DNA of 33,533 nt from Polaromonas sp. (GCA_025352405.1 JANXTM010000043.1:1-33533), one strand, 5' to 3'; counted from the stretch's first letter, positions 1 to 7,695 are shown. Made by a program: numbers and translations. The notes: a model not told the origin generated them from the letters alone.

Positions 1-378
1 GGACATCGCTGGCGCTTGGGTTTGAGCGTTTGCTACGACCTGCGCTTTCCTGAGTTGTACCGAGCCTATGCCCAGGCTGGGGCTGACCTGCTGCTGGTGC
101 CCAGCGCCTTCACCTTCACTACCGGACAGGTGCACTGGGAGGTGTTGTTGCGCGCCCGGGCGATTGAAAACCTGGCCTTTGTAGTGGCTGCAGCGCAGGG
201 CGGCGTGCATGAAAACCGCCGGCGTACGTGGGGTCACAGCATGGCGGTGGCTCCGTGGGGCGAGGTTCTGGCACAGCACGCAGAAGGCCCGGCGGTGGTG
301 ATGGCCGAGCTGCACCACCATGCGCTCAATGACGCCAGAGCCCGGCTACCAGCCTTGCGCCACCGTGTGTTGCTGTGA
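1..378 (+). CDS. Carbon-nitrogen hydrolase (Nit1/nitrilase family), C-terminal part
   Basis: The gene enters from the left edge in frame 1, so its start is not in the window. The visible part holds the nitrilase-superfamily nucleophile motif GLSVCYDLRFPELYR, with the catalytic Cys codon at 31-33. Further on are the family segments RARAIENLAFVVAAAQGG and TWGHSMAVAPWGEVL. The C-terminal end (about LPALRHR) resembles Nit1/YbeM-type omega-amidases that hydrolyse deaminated glutathione. The Glu and Lys of the Cys-Glu-Lys triad lie upstream of the window or cannot be placed with certainty. Family membership is secure. The substrate is inferred from similarity to Nit1 only. The stop is TGA at 376-378, 47 bases before the next gene. 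Confidence 0.85.
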   Translation, partial: GHRWRLGLSVCYDLRFPELYRAYAQAGADLLLVPSAFTFTTGQVHWEVLLRARAIENLAFVVAAAQGGVHENRRRTWGHSMAVAPWGEVLAQHAEGPAVVMAELHHHALNDARARLPALRHRVLL

Positions 379-425
379 ATCGCCGTGGTGCCGTCATGGT
401 GTTGCTGTGATGGTGCAGGTGTGAT

Positions 426-2609
426 GTGAGGGTGTTTTTTACCCATTGGCGCAGTCGCTTTCGCCGAAACTGGCGCAGCCGACGCTATGGTGCCCAGCGC
501 TGGGCGTTGTGGATCCTGCTGCTGGCGCTGGTGGCCACTTTGCTGGTCACTCTGGTTTGGCTGGCAGGCCGGTATGAGTCCAGCCAGATCCAGAGCCGGA
601 TTGAGCGCGATGCGGCTGAAATCGTGACCGATATCCGCGCTGGCTTTACCCGCAATATTCAAAGCTTTCAGGCCTTGCAGTCGGGTGAACGTACGCCAGA
701 AGCCTGGAATTTCCCGGCCTCTGACCTGTTGCGTGAGCGCCGCGAAATTATGCGTCTGGAGTGGCGTAGTGAATCGCTGGACGTCATCACCCAAGTGGGC
801 ACGCCCTACAAAAGTCCTGTTTTTGAACGGCTTGGCCGCAACAGCATGCAGGCCGACATCAACCTGGCCTGCACCACCGCACGGCGCTTAAGTGGTGCAG
901 CGTATTCGACCAGCTACTTTGTGCCGCAAGCCGATGGTCTGGGTTTTGAAATGCTTGACATGTGCATGCCCATCACCGTCGAGGGCCGCCTGGTTGGCTA
1001 TACCGTTGCTTCCTATTCGCTACAGGATGTGCTGGCCGAGCTGGTGGGCAAACAGTTGGCCCGGGGGCAAAGCGTGGCTTTTACCGAGGCCGACGGCACC
1101 CGCCTGGCACTGCACGGCACACCGTCGCGTGGCAACCGGATTTATGTCGCGCAGCAGTTGCTTGATCTGACCGGCAACCCCCTGGTACTGCGACTGGAGA
1201 GCCGCCTTGGCCTGCCGTCGCTGTTCCCCAATGTTCTGACTGCGCTGGTCACCGCCATGTCGCTGGCGCTGATGGCGGTGCTGTTTTTACTGGCGCGCGA
1301 CATGCGCAGGCGCTTGCGGGTTGAGCACGACCTCGGCGAAGCGCTTGCCTTTCGCAAGGCCATGGAAGACTCCGTGTTGACAGGCCTGCGGGCGCGCGAC
1401 CTGTCTGGGCGCATCACCTACGTCAACCCGGCTTTTTGCCAGATGGTGGGTATTTCGGCCAAAGAGCTGCTCAACCACAGCTTTCCCTCGCCTTACTGGC
1501 CGCCTGATCTGGCAGACGTCTACCAACAGCGGCAGCTGGTTAGGCTGGCCGGCAACAAGGTGCCCAGGGAAGGCCATGAGTCGGTTTTCATGCGGCCAGA
1601 CGGCACGCGTTTTCCGGTGCTGATCATGGAGGCACCGCTGATCAACGCCGTCGGCAAGCACACTGGTTGGATGAGTGCCATTTTGGATGTCAGTGAACAG
1701 CGTCGCATTGAAGAGCTGTCGCGTGCCAGTCAGGACCGCCTGCAAGCCACCGCCCGGTTGGCCATGATTGGCGAGATGGCGTCGCTGCTCAGCCACGAGC
1801 TGAACCAGCCCTTGGCCGCGATTTCAAGCTACGCCACAGGCTCGCTCAATTTGCTGCAGTACCAGTCTGGCAGTAATGGTGGCAGCAGCGGCAGCGGCGT
1901 TAATACACCTGTTGCTGCAGCGCCCGAGTCGCCAGCAACCAGCGAGCCTGCAGCCGACTTGTCCAGCGACCTGCAGGTGGCAATGCGCCGGATCGCCGAG
2001 CAAGCCGAGCGTGCCGGTAAGGTCATTAAAAGCGTGCACGACTTTGTGCGCCGCCGGGACCAGGCACGCGAGGCGATAGACCCCAAAGCCTTGCTGGACG
2101 CCGTCATGCCGCTGGTCAGTCTGCAGGCGCGCAAATTGTCGGTCACGGTGGTGATTGAAATCGATACGGCCTGTGCACCTGTGCTGTGTGACCGCACCAT
2201 GGTGGAGCAGGTGCTGCTCAACCTGTCGCGCAACGGCATGCAGGCCATGCAGGCCACGCAAATACCCGGCAGTGACGAGCCTGGCGCCAGTACCCCGGGT
2301 ACGGGCGCCCGCGTGCTCATACTGCGCGTCAGGCCGGCGGCCTCCAACGCACACAGCCGCTGGGTCGAGTTCGCGGTGATTGACCAGGGTGAGGGGATTT
2401 CGGCAGAAGTGGCAGAGCAGCTGTTCACGCCGTTTTTCACCACCAAAGACGAGGGCATGGGCCTGGGCCTGAGCCTGTGCCGCACCGTGATCGAGCAACA
2501 TGGCGGTTTTCTCGGGTTTGCAGCCGTCCTGCCACGCGGTACCATTTTCAGCTTCACCCTGCCCGTTGCCCCTTGCACGACCGGCCGTGCTCCCTTCCGG
2601 ACGCCCTGA
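426..2609 (+). CDS. Membrane PAS sensor histidine kinase (FixL/DctS-like)
   Basis: This is a 727-residue sensor kinase, probably paired with the response regulator 21 bases downstream. A first membrane helix lies near residues 27-48 and a second near 268-292. They enclose a periplasmic region of about 215 residues, the likely ligand-sensing domain. A cytoplasmic PAS domain follows (about 310-430, GRITYVNPAFCQMVG). The H-box MIGEMASLLSHELNQPL puts the phosphoacceptor at His457. The ATPase domain shows NLSRNGMQAM (N box), DQGEGIS (G1), FFTTKDEGMGLGLSLC and a late Gly box. The HELNQPLAAISSYA style is that of FixL/DctS kinases. A low-complexity Ser/Gly/Ala/Pro stretch of about 35 residues sits between the two helices of the dimerisation domain. 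The GTG start is the first possible one after an in-frame TGA at 408-410, with AGGTG just upstream. The ligand is unknown; C4-dicarboxylates are only one analogy (DctS). Confidence 0.9.
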   Translation: MRVFFTHWRSRFRRNWRSRRYGAQRWALWILLLALVATLLVTLVWLAGRYESSQIQSRIERDAAEIVTDIRAGFTRNIQSFQALQSGERTPEAWNFPASDLLRERREIMRLEWRSESLDVITQVGTPYKSPVFERLGRNSMQADINLACTTARRLSGAAYSTSYFVPQADGLGFEMLDMCMPITVEGRLVGYTVASYSLQDVLAELVGKQLARGQSVAFTEADGTRLALHGTPSRGNRIYVAQQLLDLTGNPLVLRLESRLGLPSLFPNVLTALVTAMSLALMAVLFLLARDMRRRLRVEHDLGEALAFRKAMEDSVLTGLRARDLSGRITYVNPAFCQMVGISAKELLNHSFPSPYWPPDLADVYQQRQLVRLAGNKVPREGHESVFMRPDGTRFPVLIMEAPLINAVGKHTGWMSAILDVSEQRRIEELSRASQDRLQATARLAMIGEMASLLSHELNQPLAAISSYATGSLNLLQYQSGSNGGSSGSGVNTPVAAAPESPATSEPAADLSSDLQVAMRRIAEQAERAGKVIKSVHDFVRRRDQAREAIDPKALLDAVMPLVSLQARKLSVTVVIEIDTACAPVLCDRTMVEQVLLNLSRNGMQAMQATQIPGSDEPGASTPGTGARVLILRVRPAASNAHSRWVEFAVIDQGEGISAEVAEQLFTPFFTTKDEGMGLGLSLCRTVIEQHGGFLGFAAVLPRGTIFSFTLPVAPCTTGRAPFRTP

Positions 2610-2630
2610 CGTCGAATCCACTGAATCCCT

Positions 2631-3257
2631 ATGGAACCCATCCCGAACGCCGTGGTCTACCTTGTTGATGACGATGCCAGTGTCCGCGACGCGCTGGCAT
2701 GGCTGCTGCGCTCACGCCGCTTGCTGAGCGAATCGTTTGACAGCGGCGAAGCCTTCGATGCACACATTTCCGGCAACTTCAGGGTCACGTCGCCGTCGTG
2801 CGTACTGCTCGACGTGCGTATGGTCGGCCTGAGTGGCCTGGGCCTGTTTGAAAAGTTGATTGGTTACGGTTTGCAACCCACCCTGCCGGTGATTTTTCTG
2901 ACTGGCCATGCCGATGTGCCCACCGCCGTGGCCGCCGTCAAGCAAGGAGCATTTGATTTTTGTGAAAAACCGTTTTCCGACAACGCGCTGGTAGACCGCG
3001 TCGAGCAGGCGCTGGCGCATTCGGCCGCGGCGCTGGCCCAGCACAGCGAGTCGCACAGCCGACAGGCGCTGCTCGACGGCCTGACAGACCGGGAAAAAGG
3101 CGTGATGCGGCTGGTGGTGGAGGGTTTGCCCAACAAGCTGGTGGCCGACCAGCTGGACATCAGTGTCCGCACAGTCGAAGTTCACCGGGCCCGCGTATTT
3201 GACAAAATGGGTGTCAAGTCAGCCGTCGAGTTGGCTAATTTGCTACGAAATTTATAG
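2631..3257 (+). CDS. FixJ-family response regulator, REC plus LuxR HTH
   Basis: This is a 208-residue regulator encoded directly after the sensor kinase, its presumed phosphodonor. The receiver domain begins with VYLVDDDASVRDAL (acidic pocket) and has the phosphoacceptor Asp61 in VLLDVRM. The conserved Thr (FLTGHAD) and Lys (CEKPFSD) follow. From about residue 140 there is a LuxR-type helix-turn-helix (LTDREKGVMRLVVEG, then ISVRTVEVHRARVFDKMGV). This is the FixJ/DctR/TtrR architecture, so it should activate sigma-70 promoters when phosphorylated. Its targets cannot be read from the window. The last codons and the TAG stop lie inside the hairpin of a dispersed repeat (3242-3258), so the extreme C-terminus may have been donated by that repeat. 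Confidence 0.92.
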   Translation: MEPIPNAVVYLVDDDASVRDALAWLLRSRRLLSESFDSGEAFDAHISGNFRVTSPSCVLLDVRMVGLSGLGLFEKLIGYGLQPTLPVIFLTGHADVPTAVAAVKQGAFDFCEKPFSDNALVDRVEQALAHSAAALAQHSESHSRQALLDGLTDREKGVMRLVVEGLPNKLVADQLDISVRTVEVHRARVFDKMGVKSAVELANLLRNL

Positions 3258-3296
3258 CTAATTGCCCCCGTATTTGCTGCCGCAGAGGCCTTTTCC
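3242..3296 (+). repeat. Dispersed hairpin repeat, family 1, copy A
   Basis: A short hairpin GCTA-9 nt-TAGC (3242-3258) is followed by the family core CCCGTATTTGCTGCCGCAGAG and then GGCC-TTTT. The same layout recurs at 5104-5150, 32140-32195 and, inverted, 12380-12430. This copy overlaps the end of the response-regulator gene: the TAG stop (3255-3257) is part of the right arm of the hairpin. It could be a REP-like mobile repeat. The TTTT run after the core also allows a weak terminator role. Confidence 0.75.
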
Positions 3297-3299
3297 CCA

Positions 3300-3431
3300 C
3301 TATTTTTTCTTTGAATTGTCTTTTGAAGCGTCTTTCAGCTCACCATTTTTGCGGCCAGAAAACATCGTCCACCACACAATGAACACCAGCACAACCAGGG
3401 CGGCCAGGGCTTCCAGCAACAACAGGACCAT
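3300..3431 (-). CDS. Small single-span membrane protein (43 aa), opposite the mltA 5' end
   Basis: This 43-codon ORF starts at an ATG at 3431 and ends at TAG (3302-3300). It has one strongly hydrophobic helix of about 20 residues (LEALAALVVLVFIVWWTMF), then a charged Lys/Asp-rich tail (SGRKNGELKDASKDNSKKK). The minus strand carries GAGGTG five bases before the ATG, a better ribosome site than that of mltA. The layout (hydrophobic N-terminus, aromatic WW at the membrane edge, basic tail) is what a real small membrane protein looks like. Its ATG overlaps the mltA ATG, the two sharing the palindrome CATG at 3429-3432. I do not know a function. The open frame runs upstream to 3578, but that extension is antisense to the mltA signal peptide and has no membrane-protein character, so I reject it. 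Confidence 0.6.
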   Translation of the reverse strand: MVLLLLEALAALVVLVFIVWWTMFSGRKNGELKDASKDNSKKK

Positions 3432-4611
3432 GACGCACCTCACGCGGATTGTAAAAACAATCCTGATTATCGCTGCCGCGTTCAGCCTGCTGGCCTGCGG
3501 CTCGCCGCCGCTCGGCACGCCGTCCGGGTCTGCGCCTGCGCCAGCCCAGCCGACCGACGCCCCCGCCCCGGCGGGCACGGCCTACCGGGGTGACGACACC
3601 GGCCCGTTGCCGCCAGCTATGGTGCAGGGCAAAAGCCGCTGGGTGCCGGTGCGCTGGGCCGAGCTGCCAGGTTTTGAAGACGACGCCTTGTTTGAAGCCT
3701 GGAATGCCTGGCTCAAAAGCTGCGAGCGGCCTGGCCCGACCTTCGCACCCTTGTGCGGCGAGGCCAGGCGCCTGAGCATCGCCTCGGGTGACGAGCAGCG
3801 CGGCTGGATGGTCGCCAGGTTGCAGCCGTTTCGGGTCGAGTCCACCCAGGGCCTGGCCGACGGCTTGCTCACCAGCTACTACGAGCCACTGCTCAAGGCC
3901 AGCCGCCAGAGCGGCAACGGCTACGAGGTGCCGCTGTACAAGGCCCCGGCAGGCCTGGGCAGCCGCAAGCCCTGGTTTTCAAGGCAGGAGATCGACACCC
4001 TGCCAGAGGCCAAAACCGCGCTCAAGGGCCGGGAAATCGCCTGGCTGGCCGACCCGATTGATGCGCTGGTGTTGCACATCCAGGGCTCCGGGCGGCTCAG
4101 CGTGACTGAACCTGATGGCTCCCAGCGCGTGGTGCGGGTCGCGTTTGGCGGCACCAACGACCAGCCCTACCGCAGCGTTAACCAGTGGCTGCTGAGCCAG
4201 GGCGTGACCAAAATCAACCCCTGGCCCGACGCCACCAAAGCCTGGGCGGCGCAAAATCCCCAGCGCGTGCCGCAACTGCTCTGGAGCAACCCGCGCTACG
4301 TCTTTTTTCGCGAGGAAGCGCTCAGTGACTTCGATGCTGCGTTTGGTCCCAAAGGTGCGCAGGGTGTGGCATTGACGCCGGGCCGCTCGATTGCCGTAGA
4401 CCCGGGCAGCATTCCCTACGGCACGCCGGTGTGGCTGGCCTCCAGCGGCCTCGCCGGCAAGCTGCAAAAACTGGTATTTGCACAAGACACTGGCAGTGCC
4501 ATCGTCGGGGCGGTGCGGGCCGATTACTTTGCCGGTACCGGCGCAGAAGCGGGCCAGTTTGCATCTAGGGTCAACCAGCCACTGCGGCTGTGGGTGTTGT
4601 GGCCCAAATAA
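3430..4611 (+). CDS. mltA: Membrane-bound lytic murein transglycosylase A
   Basis: MltA is an outer-membrane lipoprotein that cleaves the MurNAc-GlcNAc bond of peptidoglycan, leaving a 1,6-anhydro end. The 393-residue product starts with a lipoprotein signal peptide ending in SLLAC (lipidated Cys23). Its MltA and 3D domains show YYEPLLKAS, VLHIQGSGRL, GGTNDQPYRSVNQWL, NPRYVFF, ALTPGRSIAVDPGSIPYGTPVWL and FAQDTGSAIVGAVRADYFAGTG. The last segment contains the Asp-rich catalytic region. The frame is open upstream to 3262. I chose ATG 3430 because it begins a compact lipoprotein signal directly, while the upstream extension has no signal character. The ribosome site (AGGA, very close) is weak. 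The start overlaps that of the antisense small membrane ORF. Confidence 0.93.
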   Translation: MTHLTRIVKTILIIAAAFSLLACGSPPLGTPSGSAPAPAQPTDAPAPAGTAYRGDDTGPLPPAMVQGKSRWVPVRWAELPGFEDDALFEAWNAWLKSCERPGPTFAPLCGEARRLSIASGDEQRGWMVARLQPFRVESTQGLADGLLTSYYEPLLKASRQSGNGYEVPLYKAPAGLGSRKPWFSRQEIDTLPEAKTALKGREIAWLADPIDALVLHIQGSGRLSVTEPDGSQRVVRVAFGGTNDQPYRSVNQWLLSQGVTKINPWPDATKAWAAQNPQRVPQLLWSNPRYVFFREEALSDFDAAFGPKGAQGVALTPGRSIAVDPGSIPYGTPVWLASSGLAGKLQKLVFAQDTGSAIVGAVRADYFAGTGAEAGQFASRVNQPLRLWVLWPK

Positions 4612-4615
4612 TTCC

Positions 4616-4708
4616 GTTTCCGTTTCAATGCGATATGTTGTTGTTTCGCCTTGCCGTGCTAGGGCACTGTCTGCGGCTTCGCGCCTAATCTCGCATTGAA
4701 ACGAAAAC
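4616..4708. repeat. Long-spaced inverted repeat between mltA and the MliC-like gene
   Basis: CGTTTCAATGCGA at 4621-4633 is matched exactly by its reverse complement TCGCATTGAAACG at 4691-4703. With one mismatch the arms extend to 18 bases (4616-4633 and 4691-4708). They enclose 57 bases. The element fills most of the 133-base gap between the two genes. It could be a large-loop mRNA hairpin or the termini of a decayed miniature element. No T-run follows, so an intrinsic terminator is unlikely. Confidence 0.65.
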
Positions 4709-4744
4709 GTAATAAGCAGCTGTAACAAACCATCAGGAGCACGC

Positions 4745-5098
4745 ATGAGCAAGGTCTGGTTTTATCGTTCCCTGGAGCTCGTATTTTGCGGCGTGCTTGC
4801 AGGCTGCGCGGGCACAGGCTCTGGCGGTGGCCCCGTCTACCGGTGTGAGCACGGCATCGCTTTCACCGTGAAGTTTGCCGACAACACCGCCGTGTTGCTA
4901 GGCGCACGCACGCCGTCGGGCAGCTCGGGCGTGGGCGACCAGGACGTGCTCTTGCGCGATGCCGGCGGGCAGGGTGCGCAGCAGGCTTTCTACAGCAACC
5001 CGCGCATGCGGGCCGAGTTTGGCCTGGGTGCCAGTGGCCGCGAGGCGGTGTTGCGTTATCCGCTGCTGCCGCTGGTAGCGCGCTGCATGCGTGACTGA
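4745..5098 (+). CDS. MliC-like lipoprotein (C-type lysozyme inhibitor family)
   Basis: This 117-residue protein has a lipoprotein-type signal peptide (hydrophobic segment ending VLAGC, Cys about 21). The segment YRCEHGIAFTVKFADNTAVLL matches the opening strands of MliC/PliC lysozyme inhibitors, which read Y-x-C-x-x-G-x-x-x-x-V-x-F-x-D-N-x-A. The later segment QAFYSNPRMRAEFGLGASG fits the second part of the fold (YSN ... G). A Cys near the C-terminus (ARCMRD) could pair with the first. The start ATG is preceded by AGGAG at good spacing. It lies 133 bases after mltA on the same strand, so a muramidase-type enzyme and a putative muramidase inhibitor are neighbours. The family call is by motif only. 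Confidence 0.65.
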   Translation: MSKVWFYRSLELVFCGVLAGCAGTGSGGGPVYRCEHGIAFTVKFADNTAVLLGARTPSGSSGVGDQDVLLRDAGGQGAQQAFYSNPRMRAEFGLGASGREAVLRYPLLPLVARCMRD

Positions 5099-5103
5099 TG
5101 TAT

Positions 5104-5150
5104 GCTATAAAAAAACATAGCAAATAGTGCCCGTATTTGCTGCCGCAGCA
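5104..5150 (+). repeat. Dispersed hairpin repeat, family 1, copy B
   Basis: The hairpin GCTAT-8 nt (A-rich)-ATAGC at 5104-5121 is followed by AAATAGTG and the core CCCGTATTTGCTGCCGCAG. It begins six bases after the MliC-like stop codon, in the gap between two convergent genes. It has the same order of hairpin and core as copies A and C. Confidence 0.75.
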
Positions 5151-5155
5151 AGCAA

Positions 5156-5187
5156 AACGGCGACAAGGTTTGCACCCTGTCGCCGTT
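5156..5187 (-). terminator. Intrinsic terminator of phoX
   Basis: The arms AACGGCGACAAGG (5156-5168) and CCCTGTCGCCGTT (5175-5187) pair with a single mismatch around a six-base loop. On the minus strand the hairpin is followed by TTTTGC, as expected downstream of phoX, whose stop codon is at 5243-5245. Confidence 0.7.
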
Positions 5188-5242
5188 GTGTTGACCAGAG
5201 GTCGCCCCTGGCGTCAAACCTTCAGCGGCTTGTCATGGCGTT

Positions 5243-7600
5243 TTACAAACCAATGATGCCGCCGTCGTTTTTGGTGATCATCACCGTGGCGGAGCGGGGG
5301 CGTGCAGATGCACCGCCCGCGCCGTAGGTTGTAGCAATGCCGGCGCCATTGCCCGGCCAGTTGCTCTCAAACGTTTTGGCGGTGTACTGGGCCGCCGTGG
5401 TGTTTTCGCCAGGGTGCTGGATGTTGATGAACAATGCCTTGCCATCGGGCGACTCGGCCAAGCCGGTGACTTCAGAGCCGGTGGGGGCGGTCAAAAAACG
5501 CTTAAGGATGGTGTTGTCCATTTTCTTGCCCGCAAACGTGGTGACACTCACCGGGCCAGTGCCGGCTGCGCCGGGCTTGCCGTTGGCCTGGTTCGCAACC
5601 GTCAGTTTGCCGCCGTCGCCGTAGCTGCCGGGTACCGCTGCCAGCAGCATGCAGTTGGTCACGTCGGTGTAGGCGTTGTCGTCGGTCTGCAGCCACAAGA
5701 TGCCGCTGGCGCGCGAGAACCAGCAGCCGTCTGGCTTGGACAAATCGTTGAACTCGCTCAGGCCGGACAAATTCACGTTCTGCTGGCAGTTGACATTGTC
5801 CAGGCCGATGTCGGCCGCAGCCTGGCTGCCAAACAGGAAAATATCCCAGTTGAAAGTGACTGCCGAGGCGTCGTCGCCGCTCTCACGCATGCGCATGATC
5901 TGGCCGTTGACGTTGCCTTTCAGTGTGCTGGCGGGGCCCTGGGTGGACACGCCCTTGTTGTCGAGCCAGTAGCGCGGGAAAGCCGGGTCCAGATCAGGGT
6001 TGGGGTTGTTGTTGTTGCTCAGGCTACCCACGTTGCCACGGTCCGGGTTCTCGGTCATGGTGATGTAGATCTCGCCATTGCGCGGGTTGACGGCAGTCCA
6101 CTCGGGGCGGTCGCATTTGGTGGCACCGGCCGCATCAGCCGCCAGGCGGGCGTTGACCATCACGTCGGCAAGATCGTCAAACCTGTATGTGGGGTTGCTG
6201 GAAATGGCGCTGTTTGTCAGGTCCAGCTTGAGCCAGGTGCCGCTGCCGTCGGCATTGAAGCGTGCAGCATACAGCGTGCCTTCGTCAAGGTATTTGGCAC
6301 CGGTTGCCAAGCGGTCAAATGGTGTGGCATCGGCGGCAGCCCAGACCGCCTTGGACACGTATTTGTAGACGTACTCACTGCGCGAGTCATCGCCCATGTA
6401 AAACGCCAGCGGCTTGCCGGCTACCGGGTTGCTGGGCCAGGCACCTTCGTGCGCAAAGCGACCGAGAGCGGTGCGTTTGGCCGGCGTTGAATTGGGGTTG
6501 TACGGGTCAATTTCCACGACCCAGCCAAAGGTGTTGTGGCTGTTGCGGAAATCGTCGCTGCCGTCAACCGATGTGCCGCTTTTGCTGGCATCCCAGCGCA
6601 GGTATTCGGTGTTGCCGGCGTCGGCAGGCACGACGGTTGCCCAGCGCTGGCCGCCGGCTGCACCCTGGTTCAGGCCAATGCGTTTGAAGGCCGTGATTTC
6701 CTTGGCGCTGCGCCCGGCATCGTCGGTGGCACTGCGGCGGAAAAAGCCGGCAAAGTTTTCCTCGCATGTCAGGTAAGTGCCCCACGGCGTGTAGCCGCTG
6801 GCGCAGTTGCCAATCATGCCGCGGGTGGCGCTGCCATCGGCTGAATAACGGGTCTTCATGAGGGCGGAGCCTTTGGCCGGGCCGGTCAGCGTCATGGGGG
6901 TGCGGGGCGTGATCCGGCGGTTGAAGGCGGATGCTTTGACTACGCCAAATTTGCCGCCAGTCTTGGCGATTTCAACCACCGATGCGCCGTGGGCCTCGAC
7001 TTCCTTGAGGGCTTCGGCCTCCGGGCGGGGGCCTGCGGTGGCGGCGATATTGCTCTGCCCGTTGGGGTGCATGAACTGTGCGGTGCCATTGATGGCTTCG
7101 TGGTTGATGGCCATGAGCGCGCGGTCATTGCTGCTCTGGGTTGGCTTGCCATCAGCGGTCAGCCCGAAGTAGTGCATGCCGTCATGGTGCTCGCCGCTGC
7201 GGCGTGCGAAGTTGCTGTCGGTACCGTCGTTTTTGTAGTCGCTCACGGCGTTGTCAATGCTGTCGCCGGTTGCGTAAATCACGGTGGCTGTGTAGCCATC
7301 GGGCACGGTGATGCGGTCTGTCAGGGCCTTGTTGACGGCATTAAACGCAAGGCGCGGTGTCGGCAAGACCACCGCAGGCGCAGCGATGTCGCCGCCGCTG
7401 CTGCTACCGCCTCCACAGGCACTCAGCCCGAGGGTACCCAAACCTGCCATCGTCATGGCACCAACGCCACCCTTCAAAACATGGCGGCGGTGCATGCGCG
7501 ACGCCAGCACCTCGTGGAGTCTCGGGTTGCCGCTGGCGTTGTTGTCCAGGTCGTCCGGATCAATGGAGGAAGCGAGTGGGGGGGTGGTCTGTGCAGACAT
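5243..7600 (-). CDS. phoX: PhoX-type alkaline phosphatase (DUF839), Tat-exported
   Basis: PhoX enzymes are monomeric Ca2+/Fe3+ phosphomonoesterases that release phosphate from organic esters outside the cytoplasm under phosphate starvation. The 785-residue product has a long N-terminal leader with twin arginines (RMHRRHVLKGG, Arg38-Arg39), a hydrophobic segment and a lipobox-like LSAC (Cys62). It may therefore be a Tat substrate, perhaps lipid-anchored. Typical DUF839 segments follow: GTYLTCEENFAGFF, GWVVEIDPYNPNSTP, GRFAHEGAW, EYVYKYVSK, GEIYITMTEN and the late FINIQHPGE. The length fits large PhoX proteins. The ATG at 7600 has GGAG about nine bases upstream. An array of 11-bp repeats resembling Pho boxes lies 57-95 bases before the start, and a hairpin terminator follows the stop. 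Confidence 0.92.
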   Translation of the reverse strand: MSAQTTPPLASSIDPDDLDNNASGNPRLHEVLASRMHRRHVLKGGVGAMTMAGLGTLGLSACGGGSSSGGDIAAPAVVLPTPRLAFNAVNKALTDRITVPDGYTATVIYATGDSIDNAVSDYKNDGTDSNFARRSGEHHDGMHYFGLTADGKPTQSSNDRALMAINHEAINGTAQFMHPNGQSNIAATAGPRPEAEALKEVEAHGASVVEIAKTGGKFGVVKASAFNRRITPRTPMTLTGPAKGSALMKTRYSADGSATRGMIGNCASGYTPWGTYLTCEENFAGFFRRSATDDAGRSAKEITAFKRIGLNQGAAGGQRWATVVPADAGNTEYLRWDASKSGTSVDGSDDFRNSHNTFGWVVEIDPYNPNSTPAKRTALGRFAHEGAWPSNPVAGKPLAFYMGDDSRSEYVYKYVSKAVWAAADATPFDRLATGAKYLDEGTLYAARFNADGSGTWLKLDLTNSAISSNPTYRFDDLADVMVNARLAADAAGATKCDRPEWTAVNPRNGEIYITMTENPDRGNVGSLSNNNNPNPDLDPAFPRYWLDNKGVSTQGPASTLKGNVNGQIMRMRESGDDASAVTFNWDIFLFGSQAAADIGLDNVNCQQNVNLSGLSEFNDLSKPDGCWFSRASGILWLQTDDNAYTDVTNCMLLAAVPGSYGDGGKLTVANQANGKPGAAGTGPVSVTTFAGKKMDNTILKRFLTAPTGSEVTGLAESPDGKALFINIQHPGENTTAAQYTAKTFESNWPGNGAGIATTYGAGGASARPRSATVMITKNDGGIIGL

Positions 7601-7656
7601 GAAAACGAACTCCGTTAGGTGAAAGGCAAATGAAAGCTTGTAGCTTAAAGAGCCCT

Positions 7657-7695
7657 TGTGACATGCCTGCGACTAAACCGTGACGAATTCGTGAA
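7657..7695 (-). promoter_or_regulatory. Candidate Pho-box array upstream of phoX
   Basis: On the plus strand the hexamers TGTGAC (7657), TGCGAC (7668), CGTGAC (7679) and CGTGAA (7690) begin exactly 11 bases apart. Read towards phoX they are four consecutive units of the type GTCAC + spacer, close to the PhoB half-site (CTGTCAT repeated every 11 bp). The array is 57 bases from the phoX ATG. A possible -10 (TTTAAG) follows. Phase, gene function and position support PhoB control; binding itself is inferred. Confidence 0.65.

Noticed and set aside
3262..3429. Upstream extension of mltA
   Set aside because: The translated residues are Phe/Pro-rich without signal-peptide logic and would bury the lipoprotein signal about 56 residues inside.
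3432..3578. Upstream extension of the 43-aa membrane ORF
   Set aside because: It is antisense to the mltA signal peptide and Pro/Ala-rich linker, while the good ribosome site is at the inner ATG.
5414..6490. 358-codon plus-strand open frame
   Set aside because: It lies fully antisense to phoX, whose motifs are unambiguous; the composition is the Val/Gly/Ala-rich shadow type.
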